Notes under the pieces: model-generated
Told to the model about the DNA's origin: nothing
The model's input: the letters and a program-made list of their open reading frames with translations, nothing else
Database searches by the model: none
Part shown: positions 8,591 through 17,572 of the stretch, piece by piece
How positions within the stretch are numbered: position 1 is the stretch's first letter
Layout: each line of letters begins with the position of its first letter
Source: Reyranella humidisoli
GTDB lineage: Bacteria > Pseudomonadota > Alphaproteobacteria > Reyranellales > Reyranellaceae
Assembly (NCBI RefSeq): GCF_019039055.1
Contig: NZ_JAHOPB010000001.1
Coordinates: forward strand, 3,570,001-3,634,000
Length of the DNA: 64,000 nt
Direction of reading: 5' to 3'
Program-made: the position numbers and the translations under genes

Positions 8591-9519
8591 GCGAGGGATT
8601 CCAACCGGCGCCCAACCCGAGCATCGCCCAGACGCAGGCGCCTCGGGTCGAGGGCCGCGGGCACGTCCTCGTGATCGGCAACGAGAAGGGTGGCTCGGGC
8701 AAGTCGACGACGGCGCTGCATATCGCCGTGTCGCTGATGAACGACGGCGCGCGCGTGGCGACGCTCGATCTCGACGCGCGGCAGGGCACACTGAGCCGCT
8801 ACGTCGAGAACCGCGCCGCCTATGTCGCGAAGAAGGGCATGGACCTGCCCATGCCGCTGCATACGCCGGTGCTGATCTCGACCCTGAACGACCGCCGCGA
8901 GGCCGAAGCCGACGAGCGCGCGCGGCTCGCGGCGGCGCTGGAGCCGGCGGTGGGCGCGGCCGACTTCGTGATCGTCGACACGCCGGGCAGCGACACCCAT
9001 CTCAGCCGGCTCGCCCATACCTGGGCCGACACGCTGCTGACGCCGCTGAACGACAGTTTCATCGACCTCGACCTGCTGGCGCGCGTCGATCCGGACACGC
9101 TGAAGATCGTACGGCCCTCGATCTATGCCGAGGCGGTATGGAAGCAGCGCCAGATTCGCGCCGTCGAGGGCGGCCGGCCTGTCGACTGGATCGTGATGCG
9201 TAATCGCCTGTCGTCGCTGGCCGCGCGCAACAAGCGCGACATGGGCACGGTGATCGACGCGCTGGCCAGGCGCATCGGCTTCCGCGTGGCCGCGGGCCTC
9301 AGCGAGCGAGTGATCTACAAGGAGCTTTTCCTGACCGGTCTCACGCTGCTCGACCTGAAGCGTGGCGGAAAGGGGCCGTCCCTGACGTTGAGCCACGTCG
9401 CGGCGCGCCAGGAAGTGCGTGACCTCGTGGCGTCGCTCAACCTGCCGGGGGGCTCTCCTGCAGAAGCGGACGCGCCCGCGACAGAAGAAGCCACGCCAGA
9501 CCCGCAACCTGCAGGATGA
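8587..9519 (+). CDS. mipZ: MipZ, ParA-like division-plane positioning ATPase
   Basis: 310 residues starting at GTG. A deviant Walker A KGGSGKST is at residues 34-41, followed by DLDARQGTLSRYVENR and the Walker B-like FVIVDTPGSD. The RYVENR/FFENR context after the switch and the MRNRLSS block are those of MipZ rather than plasmid ParA. MipZ binds the ParB-parS complex at the poles and inhibits FtsZ assembly, restricting division to midcell; it is characteristic of alphaproteobacteria. No parB or fts gene is nearby. The last 25 codons are low complexity (Pro/Ala/Glu-rich) and overlap the 3' end of the convergent MFS gene. Confidence 0.9.
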   Translation: MSEGFQPAPNPSIAQTQAPRVEGRGHVLVIGNEKGGSGKSTTALHIAVSLMNDGARVATLDLDARQGTLSRYVENRAAYVAKKGMDLPMPLHTPVLISTLNDRREAEADERARLAAALEPAVGAADFVIVDTPGSDTHLSRLAHTWADTLLTPLNDSFIDLDLLARVDPDTLKIVRPSIYAEAVWKQRQIRAVEGGRPVDWIVMRNRLSSLAARNKRDMGTVIDALARRIGFRVAAGLSERVIYKELFLTGLTLLDLKRGGKGPSLTLSHVAARQEVRDLVASLNLPGGSPAEADAPATEEATPDPQPAG

Positions 9520-10693
9520 ACAGCAGGCCGAACGACCAGCTGTAGCCGTCGGGCGAGTAGCCGGTCGCAGTACGCGGCCACAGGTCGACGACTTTGCCGA
9601 TCGCCCACTGTCCGGCGAAGATCACCGTGAAAACCACGAGGTTCGAACTGGTGCTGACCCGGCCGGCATATTGCGGGGGGAACGAGCGCGCGAGCAGCGG
9701 CATGTACTGGATCGGATAGGCGCCGAGGAAGCCGAACAGCAGCCAGGCCGCGACCGGATGGAACGACGGCAGGAAGGCGAGCCAGGCACAGACCAGGGTG
9801 AACAGAACGCTGACTAGGTTGGCCGAGGCGAAGTCGCTGATGCCGATGCGGCGGAAGGCGCCGGCCAGCACACCGCTCAGCGCGAAGCCCGCGGTCATGA
9901 CTGCCGTCGTGTAGAGCTGGATATCGGCGCGGGCCTCGTGACTGGCGATACCGCCGACATCGCGCAGCCAGGGCCCGATCCACAGCGTGATCGCGGCGAT
10001 GAAGGCCATCTGCTGGAAGGTGAGCAGCGGCTGGATGCGCCAGAAGAAGCCGTTGGTCAGCACGATGCCGGTGATGCGGAACTGGTCGCGCAAGGTGCCC
10101 TGCTGTGCGGGAACGCCGCGCTCGGGCACGACGGTGAACAGGATCGCCGAGACGACGAGGCAGAGGCCGGCCAGCCAGAAGAACAGGCCCTGCCAGCTGA
10201 TGACCGAGAGCGACCACTGGATCGGCAGCGTCGCCGCCATCGAACCCAGGCCGCCCGCCATCATGTGGAAGCCTGTGATCAGTCCCCAGCGTTCCGGCGG
10301 ATACCAGAGCGTGATCGCCTTGATCGCGGCCATCAGGCCGCCCGCGAATCCGAGGCCGATCAGCACGCGCGCCACGATCAGCTCGCCCAGCGAGAGGCTG
10401 AGGCCAAACAGCGCCGAGCCGATCGCGGCCATCGCCAGCAGCACGGCCTGCACGCGACGCGGCCCGTAACGGTCGAGCATGACGCCGAGGATCGGCTGGC
10501 AGCCGGCGAAGAACAGGAAGAAGGCCGAGGTAAGAAGGCCGAGGTCGCCCGCCGTGATGCCGACATCCCGTTCGAGATACGGGAAGATCACCGCATTCAC
10601 GCCACGGAAGATGTAGGAGAGGAAATAGGCGAGCGCGAATGGCAGGAAGACGCGCAGCAGCAGCGTGGCGAAGGAGGGGGCGTTTCCGGTCAT
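9437..10693 (-). CDS. Major facilitator superfamily transporter
   Basis: 418 residues, mostly hydrophobic, with about twelve predicted membrane helices. The MFS signature loop GVMLDRYGPRR lies between helices 2 and 3. The pattern, including YLERDVGITAGDLGLLTSAFF, resembles metabolite:proton symporters or sugar-phosphate/organic-acid permeases. The substrate is unknown. Its last 83 bases overlap the 3' end of mipZ on the other strand, an unusually long convergent coding overlap. The 64-base gap to the divergent VWA-like gene should hold the promoters of both. Confidence 0.85.
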   Translation of the reverse strand: MTGNAPSFATLLLRVFLPFALAYFLSYIFRGVNAVIFPYLERDVGITAGDLGLLTSAFFLFFAGCQPILGVMLDRYGPRRVQAVLLAMAAIGSALFGLSLSLGELIVARVLIGLGFAGGLMAAIKAITLWYPPERWGLITGFHMMAGGLGSMAATLPIQWSLSVISWQGLFFWLAGLCLVVSAILFTVVPERGVPAQQGTLRDQFRITGIVLTNGFFWRIQPLLTFQQMAFIAAITLWIGPWLRDVGGIASHEARADIQLYTTAVMTAGFALSGVLAGAFRRIGISDFASANLVSVLFTLVCAWLAFLPSFHPVAAWLLFGFLGAYPIQYMPLLARSFPPQYAGRVSTSSNLVVFTVIFAGQWAIGKVVDLWPRTATGYSPDGYSWSFGLLFILQVAGLAWLLLSRARPLLQESPPAG

Positions 10694-10757
10694 GCTTCAA
10701 TGTTGGCGCGCAAGCGCGGCTGCACCATATTGAAGGCATCGCAGAGGGTCAAAGGAC

Positions 10758-11462
10758 GTGGCCGACAAACCCAGTGTTCCGTCTACCGCAGGTGCGAACG
10801 CCGTCGATGCATTCGTGCGCGAGCTCGGCAACTTGCCGGCCAATCGCACGCCGGGCGGCCGCGGCCGGCTGCTGTTCGCCATGGACGCGACGGCGAGCCG
10901 CGAGCCGACCTGGGATCATGCCTGCGCCATCCAGGGCGAGATGTTCGTGGCCGCCGATGCGCTGGGCGGCCTCGACGTGCGGCTCGCCTTCTATCGCGGC
11001 TTCGAGGAATTCAAAGTGAGCAAGTGGACGTCGGACGGCCGCGAGCTGGCGCGCCTGATGGGTGGGGTGCGCTGCGCCGCCGGCCGCACGCAGATCGCGC
11101 GGCTGCTGCGCTACGCCGGAGACCAGCGCCGCGAGAGCCGGCTCGACGCCGTGGTCTTCGTGGGCGATTGCTGCGAGGAGGATGTCGACGCGGTCGGCCA
11201 CGAGGCGGGCCAGCTCGGCTTGCTCGGCCTGCCCGTGTTCGTGTTCCAGGAAGGCGACGATCGCACGGCCTCGCGTCTCTTTCCCCAGATCGCAAAGTTG
11301 ACGCGTGGCGCCTACTGCAGGTTCGACCGTTCGAGCCCGGATCAACTCAGGCGCCTGCTGGGCGCCGTCGCCGCCTATGCTGCCGGCGGCCGCTCCGCGC
11401 TGTTGAAGTACGGCAAGGACCAGGGCGGCGTGGCCGCGCTTCTCACCAACCAGATGAAATGA
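10758..11462 (+). CDS. VWA-like domain protein
   Basis: 234 residues beginning at GTG, with AAAGGA immediately upstream. The fold cue is a von Willebrand A-like MIDAS start, LLFAMDATASREPTWDHA at about residues 38-55, which supplies D-x-T-x-S, followed by GLDVRLAFYRGFEEF and a later VVFVGDCCEEDVD strand. No signal peptide or membrane helix is seen, so it is probably cytoplasmic. Biochemical role unknown; it is often annotated simply as a VWA domain-containing protein. It overlaps the acyl-CoA dehydrogenase gene by four bases (ATGA), so the two are expected to be cotranslated. Confidence 0.7.
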   Translation: MADKPSVPSTAGANAVDAFVRELGNLPANRTPGGRGRLLFAMDATASREPTWDHACAIQGEMFVAADALGGLDVRLAFYRGFEEFKVSKWTSDGRELARLMGGVRCAAGRTQIARLLRYAGDQRRESRLDAVVFVGDCCEEDVDAVGHEAGQLGLLGLPVFVFQEGDDRTASRLFPQIAKLTRGAYCRFDRSSPDQLRRLLGAVAAYAAGGRSALLKYGKDQGGVAALLTNQMK

Positions 11463-12658
11463 CCACGGACCTGCTGGCTGCCGTCGAAGCCTTCTTCGAC
11501 ACCGAAATCCTCCCACGCCATCGCGAATGGGCGGCGCATGTCTCGTCACACAAGGGCACGCCGCCGTTCATGGCAGGGCTGCAGGCCAGGGCGCGCGCCG
11601 CGGGGCTGTGGAACCTCGGCCTGCCGGACCGCATGAGCAGTCGCGCCTATGCGCCGATCGCCGAGATCACGGGCCGCCTGCCGTGGGCGCCGGAAGTGTT
11701 CAACGCCCAGGCGCCCGACGTTCCCAACATGATCATGTTGCAGCATGCCGCGAGCGCCGAGCAGAAGAAGCGCTGGCTCGATCCGCTGCTGGACGGCCGC
11801 ATCCGGTCGGCTTTCGGTATGACCGAACCCGACGTCGCTTCGTCCGATGCGACCAACATCGCCACGAGCCTGCGACGCGACGGCGACGACTGGGTGGTCA
11901 ACGGCCGCAAGTGGTACATCACCGGCGGCGCGCATCCCGCTTGCGCCTTCGTGATTGTGATGGGCGTGTCGCGGCCCGAGGCGGCGCGCACCGGCCGGCA
12001 TTCCTGCGTGATCGTGCCGATGCCGTCGCCCGGCCTGCGGGTCGTGCGAGAACTGCGTTTCCTCGGCTGGGAGGACAGTATCGCGCCCATCGCCGAACTC
12101 GACTTCAAGGATGTGCGTGTGCCGGCCGGGAACCTGTTGGGCGAAGAAGGCGAGGGCTTTGCGGCGGCACAGGTGCGGCTGGGGCCGGCGCGGCTGCATC
12201 ACTGCATGCGTGCCATCGGGAGCTGCGAGGTCCTGGTCGAACTGATGATGGCGCGGGCCGCCGAACGGCGCACCTTCGGTCGGGCGGTGATCGACTACGA
12301 TTCTACGCAACAGGCCATCGCCCGCTCCCGCATCGAGATCGAGCAGGCACGGCTGCTGGTGCTGCGCACGGCCGAGCGTCTGGACAGCGACGGACACCAG
12401 GCCGCCTGGCGCGACGTTTCCATGGTCAAGGTCGCGGTGCCGGAAATGGCCCAGCGCATCGCCGATCGGGCGATGCAACTGTTCGGCGCCATGGGCGGCA
12501 GCGACGATGCGCCGATCCATCGCGCCTATGCCGTCGCGCGCATGCTGCGGATTGCCGACGGGCCGGACGAGGTGCACCTGCGGCAGATCTTCCGTCAGGA
12601 GCGGCCGGCCCGGTGGACCGTCGCGAACTCGCCCTATATGACGCCGGGCGATGACTGA
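11459..12658 (+). CDS. Acyl-CoA dehydrogenase family protein
   Basis: 399 residues from an ATG that shares four bases with the upstream stop. The flavin-binding and substrate motifs fit the family: FGMTEPDVASSD, WVVNGRKWYITGG, and in the C-terminal helical domain RRTFGRAVIDYDSTQQAIA and QLFGAMGGSDD. It should oxidise an acyl-CoA to the 2,3-enoyl-CoA using FAD and electron transfer flavoprotein. The C-terminal part resembles the ACAD10/11-like group more than short-chain enzymes, but chain length cannot be assigned. It sits mid-operon between the VWA-like gene and an SGNH-like gene that overlaps its last eight bases. Confidence 0.88.
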   Translation: MTTDLLAAVEAFFDTEILPRHREWAAHVSSHKGTPPFMAGLQARARAAGLWNLGLPDRMSSRAYAPIAEITGRLPWAPEVFNAQAPDVPNMIMLQHAASAEQKKRWLDPLLDGRIRSAFGMTEPDVASSDATNIATSLRRDGDDWVVNGRKWYITGGAHPACAFVIVMGVSRPEAARTGRHSCVIVPMPSPGLRVVRELRFLGWEDSIAPIAELDFKDVRVPAGNLLGEEGEGFAAAQVRLGPARLHHCMRAIGSCEVLVELMMARAAERRTFGRAVIDYDSTQQAIARSRIEIEQARLLVLRTAERLDSDGHQAAWRDVSMVKVAVPEMAQRIADRAMQLFGAMGGSDDAPIHRAYAVARMLRIADGPDEVHLRQIFRQERPARWTVANSPYMTPGDD

Positions 12659-13940
12659 GAACGGCCGCAAGCGAATCTACGCGATCGTATTCGGGCTGAT
12701 CCTGACCGGGGTCACGCTGGCGGGCCTCGAACTGCTGGCCTCTCTCGAGGCGCCGCCGTGGCCCGCACGGGCGCTGCGCTCGACGCCGCCGGTCAACGTG
12801 CAGTCGAGTGACTTCACCGGCCTCGCGGACAAGCCGTGGATCTTCGAGCCCTACAATTCATGGGGCATGCGCGACAAGGAGCGCGGCATCGCCAAAGCGG
12901 CGGACGGCGGATTCCGCACGGTCTTCATCGGCGACAGCTATCTGGAGTTCCAGCTCACGCGCCTCACCGTGCCTGGCGAGGTCGAGCGGCGCTTCATCGA
13001 GGCCGGCCAGCCGAAGGCCGAGATGATCAATCTCGGAATCTCCGCCACGGGCCCGCGCAGCTACTACTATCGGATGCGCGACGTGGCTTTTGCGCTGTCG
13101 CCCGATGCGCTCGCGGTGTTCTTCTTCTCGGGAAACGACTTCCTCTATGACGGGCAGGGCTACGGTCAGGGCATCCTGCCCAGCCTCGTCAGCGAGGCGC
13201 CCGGCGGTTCGATCCTCGGCAACGTCATGCCGAACGCCAACTGGGTGCTGGTCAATCGTCTGCGCCTGTCGGAGATGCTGACGACCAACAAGCCGGTGCC
13301 GCAGGAATTCGACACGCTGGCGAAGATCGCCCGCCTGCCGCCGGCCGAGCGCACGCCGGCGCTCGTGCGTCACGTCAAGCGCTACTACTACCCCGACCTG
13401 ACTGAGCAACAGATCGCCGCCATCTTTGGCCGCGACGGCGACGCGTTCTGGCAGGCCTACGCCTCCGGCAAGGTCGACGACGAATCGCTGCAGGGCTGGC
13501 TGCTGAACCTCATGACCAAGTCCGAGGTCGAGCAGTCTCCCTACTTTGAGGCCACGACGAAGGAGCAGGCGGCGCGTCTTGTGAAGGACGGCGACATCCA
13601 GGCGACGCTGTCGTGGCTGACGGCGATGGACCGCGCTGCCCGCGAGCGCGGCGTGCCGCTGATCCTGTTCATCGTGCCGCCGGGCACCGTCGATCCCGAT
13701 TATGTCGCCTACTGGAAGCCGTGGCCGCGCTTCTACGCCTTCAACGTGATCGCCGACTACCGGCAGGATCGGCTGCTCGAAGCCCTGGCCAGGACGCAGA
13801 TCCGCTACGTCGACCTGCGCAAGGATTTCGCCGGCGTGCGCGGTGCCTATCGGCGCAGCGACGCGCACTGGACCGACAAGGGCGTCGAGATCGCGGCGAA
13901 CCGCGTCTACGAAGAACTGCGCAAGCTCGAGAAGCGCTAG
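12651..13940 (+). CDS. Membrane-anchored SGNH/AlgX-like protein
   Basis: 429 residues. Residues about 8-30 form a signal anchor, placing the rest in the periplasm. An SGNH nucleophile motif FIGDSYLEFQ is at about residues 88-97, followed by AMINLGISATGPRSYYYRM and FFFSGNDFLYDG (Asn block). RRSDAHWTDKGVEIAA near the C-terminus supplies the DxHWT signature of the AlgX/AlgJ polysaccharide acetylation family. Roles in moving or removing acetyl groups on envelope glycans are known for the family; the substrate here is unknown. It overlaps the preceding dehydrogenase gene by eight bases, and its stop codon shares CTAG with the convergent SDR gene. Confidence 0.75.
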   Translation: MTENGRKRIYAIVFGLILTGVTLAGLELLASLEAPPWPARALRSTPPVNVQSSDFTGLADKPWIFEPYNSWGMRDKERGIAKAADGGFRTVFIGDSYLEFQLTRLTVPGEVERRFIEAGQPKAEMINLGISATGPRSYYYRMRDVAFALSPDALAVFFFSGNDFLYDGQGYGQGILPSLVSEAPGGSILGNVMPNANWVLVNRLRLSEMLTTNKPVPQEFDTLAKIARLPPAERTPALVRHVKRYYYPDLTEQQIAAIFGRDGDAFWQAYASGKVDDESLQGWLLNLMTKSEVEQSPYFEATTKEQAARLVKDGDIQATLSWLTAMDRAARERGVPLILFIVPPGTVDPDYVAYWKPWPRFYAFNVIADYRQDRLLEALARTQIRYVDLRKDFAGVRGAYRRSDAHWTDKGVEIAANRVYEELRKLEKR

Positions 13941-14689
13941 CCGGCGCCGAGCAATCGCGCGGACCAGCGGCCGGGCAGGGTCGTACCCAGCCAGACGGCG
14001 GCCTTCGTGCCGATCGGGAAGGCGATGCGCGGCCGGTTCAGGGCGAGGCCGCGGCGGATGATCGACGACGCCCTGGCCGCGGTCATCATGAACGGCATCG
14101 GGAAGGGGGCGTCGGTGGTGATGCGGCTGACGACGAAGCCGGGGCAGATGACGCTGACGCCGATGCCGTCCTTCTTTACCACGTAGCGGATGCTCTCGCC
14201 CCAGACGCGCACCGCTGCCTTGCTGGCGTTGTAGGAGGCCGAATAGGGCAGGCCAATGAAGCCAGCGAGCGAGGAGACGATGCCGATCTGGCCGCGCTTG
14301 CGTTCCATCATCCGCGGCAGCAGCCGCTCGACGGTGTTCAGCACGCCGTTGATGTTCACGTCGAGCGTCTTGCGGATGATCGAGAAATCGTCGAGCGAGG
14401 AATTGTCCTTGTCGATCGAGATGCCGGCATTGGCGATCACGAGATCGACAGGGTGTGCGTCGTCGAAGCTCTCCAGCCATGGCAGGAAGCGGTCGCGGTC
14501 GGTGACGTCGATCGTGGCCGAGACGACGGTGGCGCCTTTCGCGCGACAGGCGGACGTGACGGTATCAAGCCGCTCGACGTCACGCCCGGTAAGCGCCAGG
14601 GCCACTCCGGGGGCTGCATAGTCGAGGGCCAGGGCCTCGCCGATGCCACTCGACGCGCCGGTGATCACGATGCTTGAGAAGGTCTTCAT
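13937..14689 (-). CDS. Short-chain dehydrogenase/reductase
   Basis: 250 residues, classical SDR length. Visible motifs are TGASSGIG (nucleotide binding), LVIANAG, a catalytic serine in GIVSSLAGF and YNASK (catalytic Tyr and Lys). It should be an NAD(P)-dependent oxidoreductase; the substrate cannot be inferred. The C-terminal residues from about 210 are basic and hydrophobic and may associate with membrane. The gene follows the minus-strand SGNH-like gene by 11 bases and is probably cotranscribed with it. Its stop codon overlaps that of the convergent AlgX-like gene. Confidence 0.88.
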   Translation of the reverse strand: MKTFSSIVITGASSGIGEALALDYAAPGVALALTGRDVERLDTVTSACRAKGATVVSATIDVTDRDRFLPWLESFDDAHPVDLVIANAGISIDKDNSSLDDFSIIRKTLDVNINGVLNTVERLLPRMMERKRGQIGIVSSLAGFIGLPYSASYNASKAAVRVWGESIRYVVKKDGIGVSVICPGFVVSRITTDAPFPMPFMMTAARASSIIRRGLALNRPRIAFPIGTKAAVWLGTTLPGRWSARLLGAG

Positions 14690-14700
14690 ATGCGGCGCCC

Positions 14701-15951
14701 CTATTGTGGCCTGGCTTGCCAGCCCCAGTTGGCGGCCATTTCCTGCGCCATGCGAGCCGCGATCAGGGAATAGCCGCGGCTATCCATGTTCTCGCGCTTG
14801 GGATGGATGTCGTCGATGTAGATCGTGCCTCTTTCGTCCTTGAAGACGTCGAGGATGCTTCGGATCTCGATGTTGCGCTCCTTGAGCGCAAGCAGTCGCC
14901 GGACAATCTCGACATAGCGCGCGCCGTAGGACTTGTCGGGCGTGTTACGGCTTTCCTCCGCGGTGAGCGGCTTGTCGACGGCCGGTACCGGCTGCAGGAA
15001 GAACATCGACTTGATGCCGAACTCGCGGGCCGAGAGATCCATCATGCGAATGTACTTGGCGTACTGCGCGATCTGCCAATCCATGTAGGCCGACGGCGAG
15101 GAGGCGATCTCCTTCGGCAATCCCATCATGGTGGCATAGGTCTTGGCGCCGAAGCCGGAGTTGTCGTCCGGCGGTTTGCCGGCAAGGGCCACGGCCAGCA
15201 GGTAGGCCGCATGCGAATGCGCCGTGACGCCCTGGCTCAGCCAGCCGGCGATCCGGCCCATGAACCAGCTGATCGCCAGGTTGCCGAACCCGTCCTTGGC
15301 GATGATCGGGTTCACGCCGAGATAGTTGGCGGCGGGCATCTCGAAGCGCACGCCGAGGCCGGGCGTCATCAGGTATTGCTCGTTGTAGCCGTCGAGCGTG
15401 ACGACGGCGTCGATGAAGTCGCCATAGATCGAGAACACGATCATCTGCTGCGGCTGCTTCCAGGCGCCCAGCGCACCGTTCAGGACCTGGAAAGGCTTGC
15501 CGGTGGGGCTGACGAAATTGCGGTTGAGCTCCTCCTCGAGGAAGCTGCGGCGCGCCGGATCGTAGATCTGACTGAGCTGGGAGGCGACCGATCCGCCGGA
15601 CACCAGGATCACGTAACGGTCGGGATTGCGGGCGACGGGATAGTTGTCGCCGAGCAGGCCGATATTGTTCGCGCCCGGAACGCCGCAGGGATCGTCGTGA
15701 TGATGGACGAACGCCAGGTACGGGTGCGGATACATCGTGTCGACGTACCGGCAGTTTCCGCCGATGGTGAGGTCCTGGATGTAGGAATTGCGAGTGTTGG
15801 CGAAGAGGTCCTTGGCCGGCATGTAGCGGCCGTCGCGAATCGTCAGCCAGGCCGTCGACAGCAGCTCCAGACCAATGAATGCCACGGCCAGACCGACGAA
15901 CAACGCCGCAGCCTTGAGGCCTGTCTGCCGTGCCCAACGCCTCTCAGCCAT
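14701..15951 (-). CDS. Membrane-anchored SGNH-like protein
   Basis: 416 residues starting at MAERRWARQ, with one N-terminal membrane segment (about residues 12-35). A strand and turn YVILVSGGSVASQ occupies the position of the SGNH nucleophile (GGS instead of GDS), and a late DDIHPKRENMDSRGY segment provides the Asp and His of the SGNH triad. The protein is therefore a probable extracytoplasmic hydrolase or acyltransferase of the GDSL/SGNH superfamily. Substrate unknown. An upstream in-frame GTG at 15960 is possible. The 60-base gap to yicC is divergent and must hold both promoters. Confidence 0.7.
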   Translation of the reverse strand: MAERRWARQTGLKAAALFVGLAVAFIGLELLSTAWLTIRDGRYMPAKDLFANTRNSYIQDLTIGGNCRYVDTMYPHPYLAFVHHHDDPCGVPGANNIGLLGDNYPVARNPDRYVILVSGGSVASQLSQIYDPARRSFLEEELNRNFVSPTGKPFQVLNGALGAWKQPQQMIVFSIYGDFIDAVVTLDGYNEQYLMTPGLGVRFEMPAANYLGVNPIIAKDGFGNLAISWFMGRIAGWLSQGVTAHSHAAYLLAVALAGKPPDDNSGFGAKTYATMMGLPKEIASSPSAYMDWQIAQYAKYIRMMDLSAREFGIKSMFFLQPVPAVDKPLTAEESRNTPDKSYGARYVEIVRRLLALKERNIEIRSILDVFKDERGTIYIDDIHPKRENMDSRGYSLIAARMAQEMAANWGWQARPQ

Positions 15952-16011
15952 GATCGACACGCGCCTCAATAGTCGATTGAATCGAAATGCCGATCCACTT
16001 AAGGAGTGATG

Positions 16012-16935
16012 GTGCCCAAGAATGGGGCAGGGGGCAATTTGATTGCAAGCATGACGGGATACGCCCGGGCGCAGGGATCGGATGACCGGCGGCGCTGGGT
16101 TTGGGAAGCGCGCAGCGTCAACGGGCGAAACCTCGAGATCCGCTGCCGCGTACCGCCGGGCTTCGACCGCCTCGAAAATCCCGCACGCGCCGCGGTCGGC
16201 GGGCGGGTGAAGCGCGGCAACGTCTCGCTCACCCTGACCATCTCGAGCGAACGCCAGGCCAAGCCGCTCAGCATCAACCGGTCCTTGCTGGCCGAATTGG
16301 CGACCTTGGTCGACGAGGTGCGAAAGACCACGGGCGCCGCGCCTCCATCGGCCGACGGACTGCTGCGTGTGCGCGGGGTCATCGAGGAAGAGGATGGGGG
16401 CCAGGACTCCGAGGAGACGCTGGTTATCCTCGACAAGGCGCTGCAGGCGACCCTCGACGAGGCGCTGAAGGGGCTTGTCGTGTCCCGCGCGGCCGAGGGC
16501 AAGGCGCTCGCGACGGTCATCGATGGCCATGTCGAGGAGATCGAAGCCCTTTGTGTCCGGGCAACGGAACGCGCGGTCGCTCAGATCGGCACGGTGCGTG
16601 CGCGCTTCGAGGCGCAGCTCGCCGAATTGCTCGGCCGCGTGCCGGCGCTGTCGGAGGAGCGCTTTGCCCAGGAAGTCGCGTTGCTGGTCGGCAAGGCCGA
16701 CGTGCGCGAGGAACTCGACCGACTCACCGCGCACATCGCCCAGGCGCGGACCCTGCTGGCCGATGCCCGGGCCGACAATCCGGTGGGGCGGAAGTTCGAT
16801 TTCCTCTGCCAGGAGTTCAATCGCGAGGCCAATACGTTGTGCTCGAAGTCGGCGGACATCGAGCTGACGCGCATCGGCATCGATCTCAAGGGCGCCGTCG
16901 AGCGCATGCGGGAGCAGGTCCAGAATGTTGAATGA
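16012..16935 (+). CDS. yicC: YicC/YloC family endoribonuclease
   Basis: The conserved N-terminal block SMTGYAR, the WEARSVNGRNLEIR segment and the C-terminal GRKFDFLCQEFNREANTLCSKS with KGAVERMREQVQNVE are those of the YicC family, which cleaves RNA in several bacteria. AAGGAG at 16001-16006 places the start most comfortably at GTG 16012 (307 residues). TTG 16039 would give the more usual MIASMTGYAR amino terminus, so the start is uncertain. The last 11 bases overlap gmk, the conserved yicC-gmk arrangement. Confidence 0.9.
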   Translation: MPKNGAGGNLIASMTGYARAQGSDDRRRWVWEARSVNGRNLEIRCRVPPGFDRLENPARAAVGGRVKRGNVSLTLTISSERQAKPLSINRSLLAELATLVDEVRKTTGAAPPSADGLLRVRGVIEEEDGGQDSEETLVILDKALQATLDEALKGLVVSRAAEGKALATVIDGHVEEIEALCVRATERAVAQIGTVRARFEAQLAELLGRVPALSEERFAQEVALLVGKADVREELDRLTAHIAQARTLLADARADNPVGRKFDFLCQEFNREANTLCSKSADIELTRIGIDLKGAVERMREQVQNVE

Positions 16936-17572
16936 GGATGCCGCCGCGATCACGCGGCGCGGCCTGATGCTCGTCCTGTCCTCGCCGTCGGGGGCGGGCA
17001 AGACCACCCTGTCGCGGCAGCTTCTCGACAACGACAAGCAGATCCAGCTCAGCGTCTCGGCGACCACGCGCGCGCGCCGCTCCGGCGAGACGGATGGCGT
17101 AGACTACCATTTCGTCGATACAGCCACCTTCAGCGGCATGATCGAGCGCGGCGAGTTCCTGGAGCACGCGCGCGTGTTCGACCATTTCTACGGCACGCCG
17201 TCTGCGCCGGTGGAAGCGGCGCTCATCGCCGGCCGCGACGTGTTGTTCGACATCGACTGGCAGGGCACCCAGCAGCTCAAGGAAAAGGCCGGCAGCGACC
17301 TGGTGACGGTTTTCATCCTGCCGCCGTCGACGCGCGACCTCGAGCGCCGCCTGATCACCCGTGCCCAGGATTCGATGGAAGTCGTGCAGAAGCGGATGGC
17401 CAAGGCCGCCGACGAGATGAGCCACTGGGCCGAGTACGACTACCAGATCATCAACCGCGACATCGCCACCAGCCTGATGGAGCTCAAGTCCATCCTGACG
17501 GCCGAGCGGCTGAAGCGCGAGCGGCAGGTCGGCCTCTCGGCCTTCGTCAAGGCGTTGCGCGAGGGGCGGTGA
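16925..17572 (+). CDS. gmk: Guanylate kinase
   Basis: 215 residues. The P-loop SSPSGAGKTT is at about residues 19-28, followed by SVSATTRARRSGETDGVDYHF (GMP-binding) and VLFDIDWQGTQQL. It phosphorylates GMP to GDP with ATP, an essential cytoplasmic step that here also feeds the GTP pool used for GDP-sugars. The start overlaps yicC by 11 bases. Its 3' end overlaps the convergent plsC-like gene by 26 bases. Confidence 0.96.
   Translation: MLNEDAAAITRRGLMLVLSSPSGAGKTTLSRQLLDNDKQIQLSVSATTRARRSGETDGVDYHFVDTATFSGMIERGEFLEHARVFDHFYGTPSAPVEAALIAGRDVLFDIDWQGTQQLKEKAGSDLVTVFILPPSTRDLERRLITRAQDSMEVVQKRMAKAADEMSHWAEYDYQIINRDIATSLMELKSILTAERLKRERQVGLSAFVKALREGR

Noticed and set aside
9938..11458. Upstream in-frame extension of the acyl-CoA dehydrogenase reading frame
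   Set aside because: The extra roughly 500 codons run through the MFS gene in antisense and the VWA-like gene out of frame; the ATGA junction at 11459 is a far better start.
15952..17067. N-terminal extension of the SGNH-like protein frame across yicC
   Set aside because: It is antisense to yicC; the true start MAERRWARQ at 15951 is followed directly by a membrane anchor.
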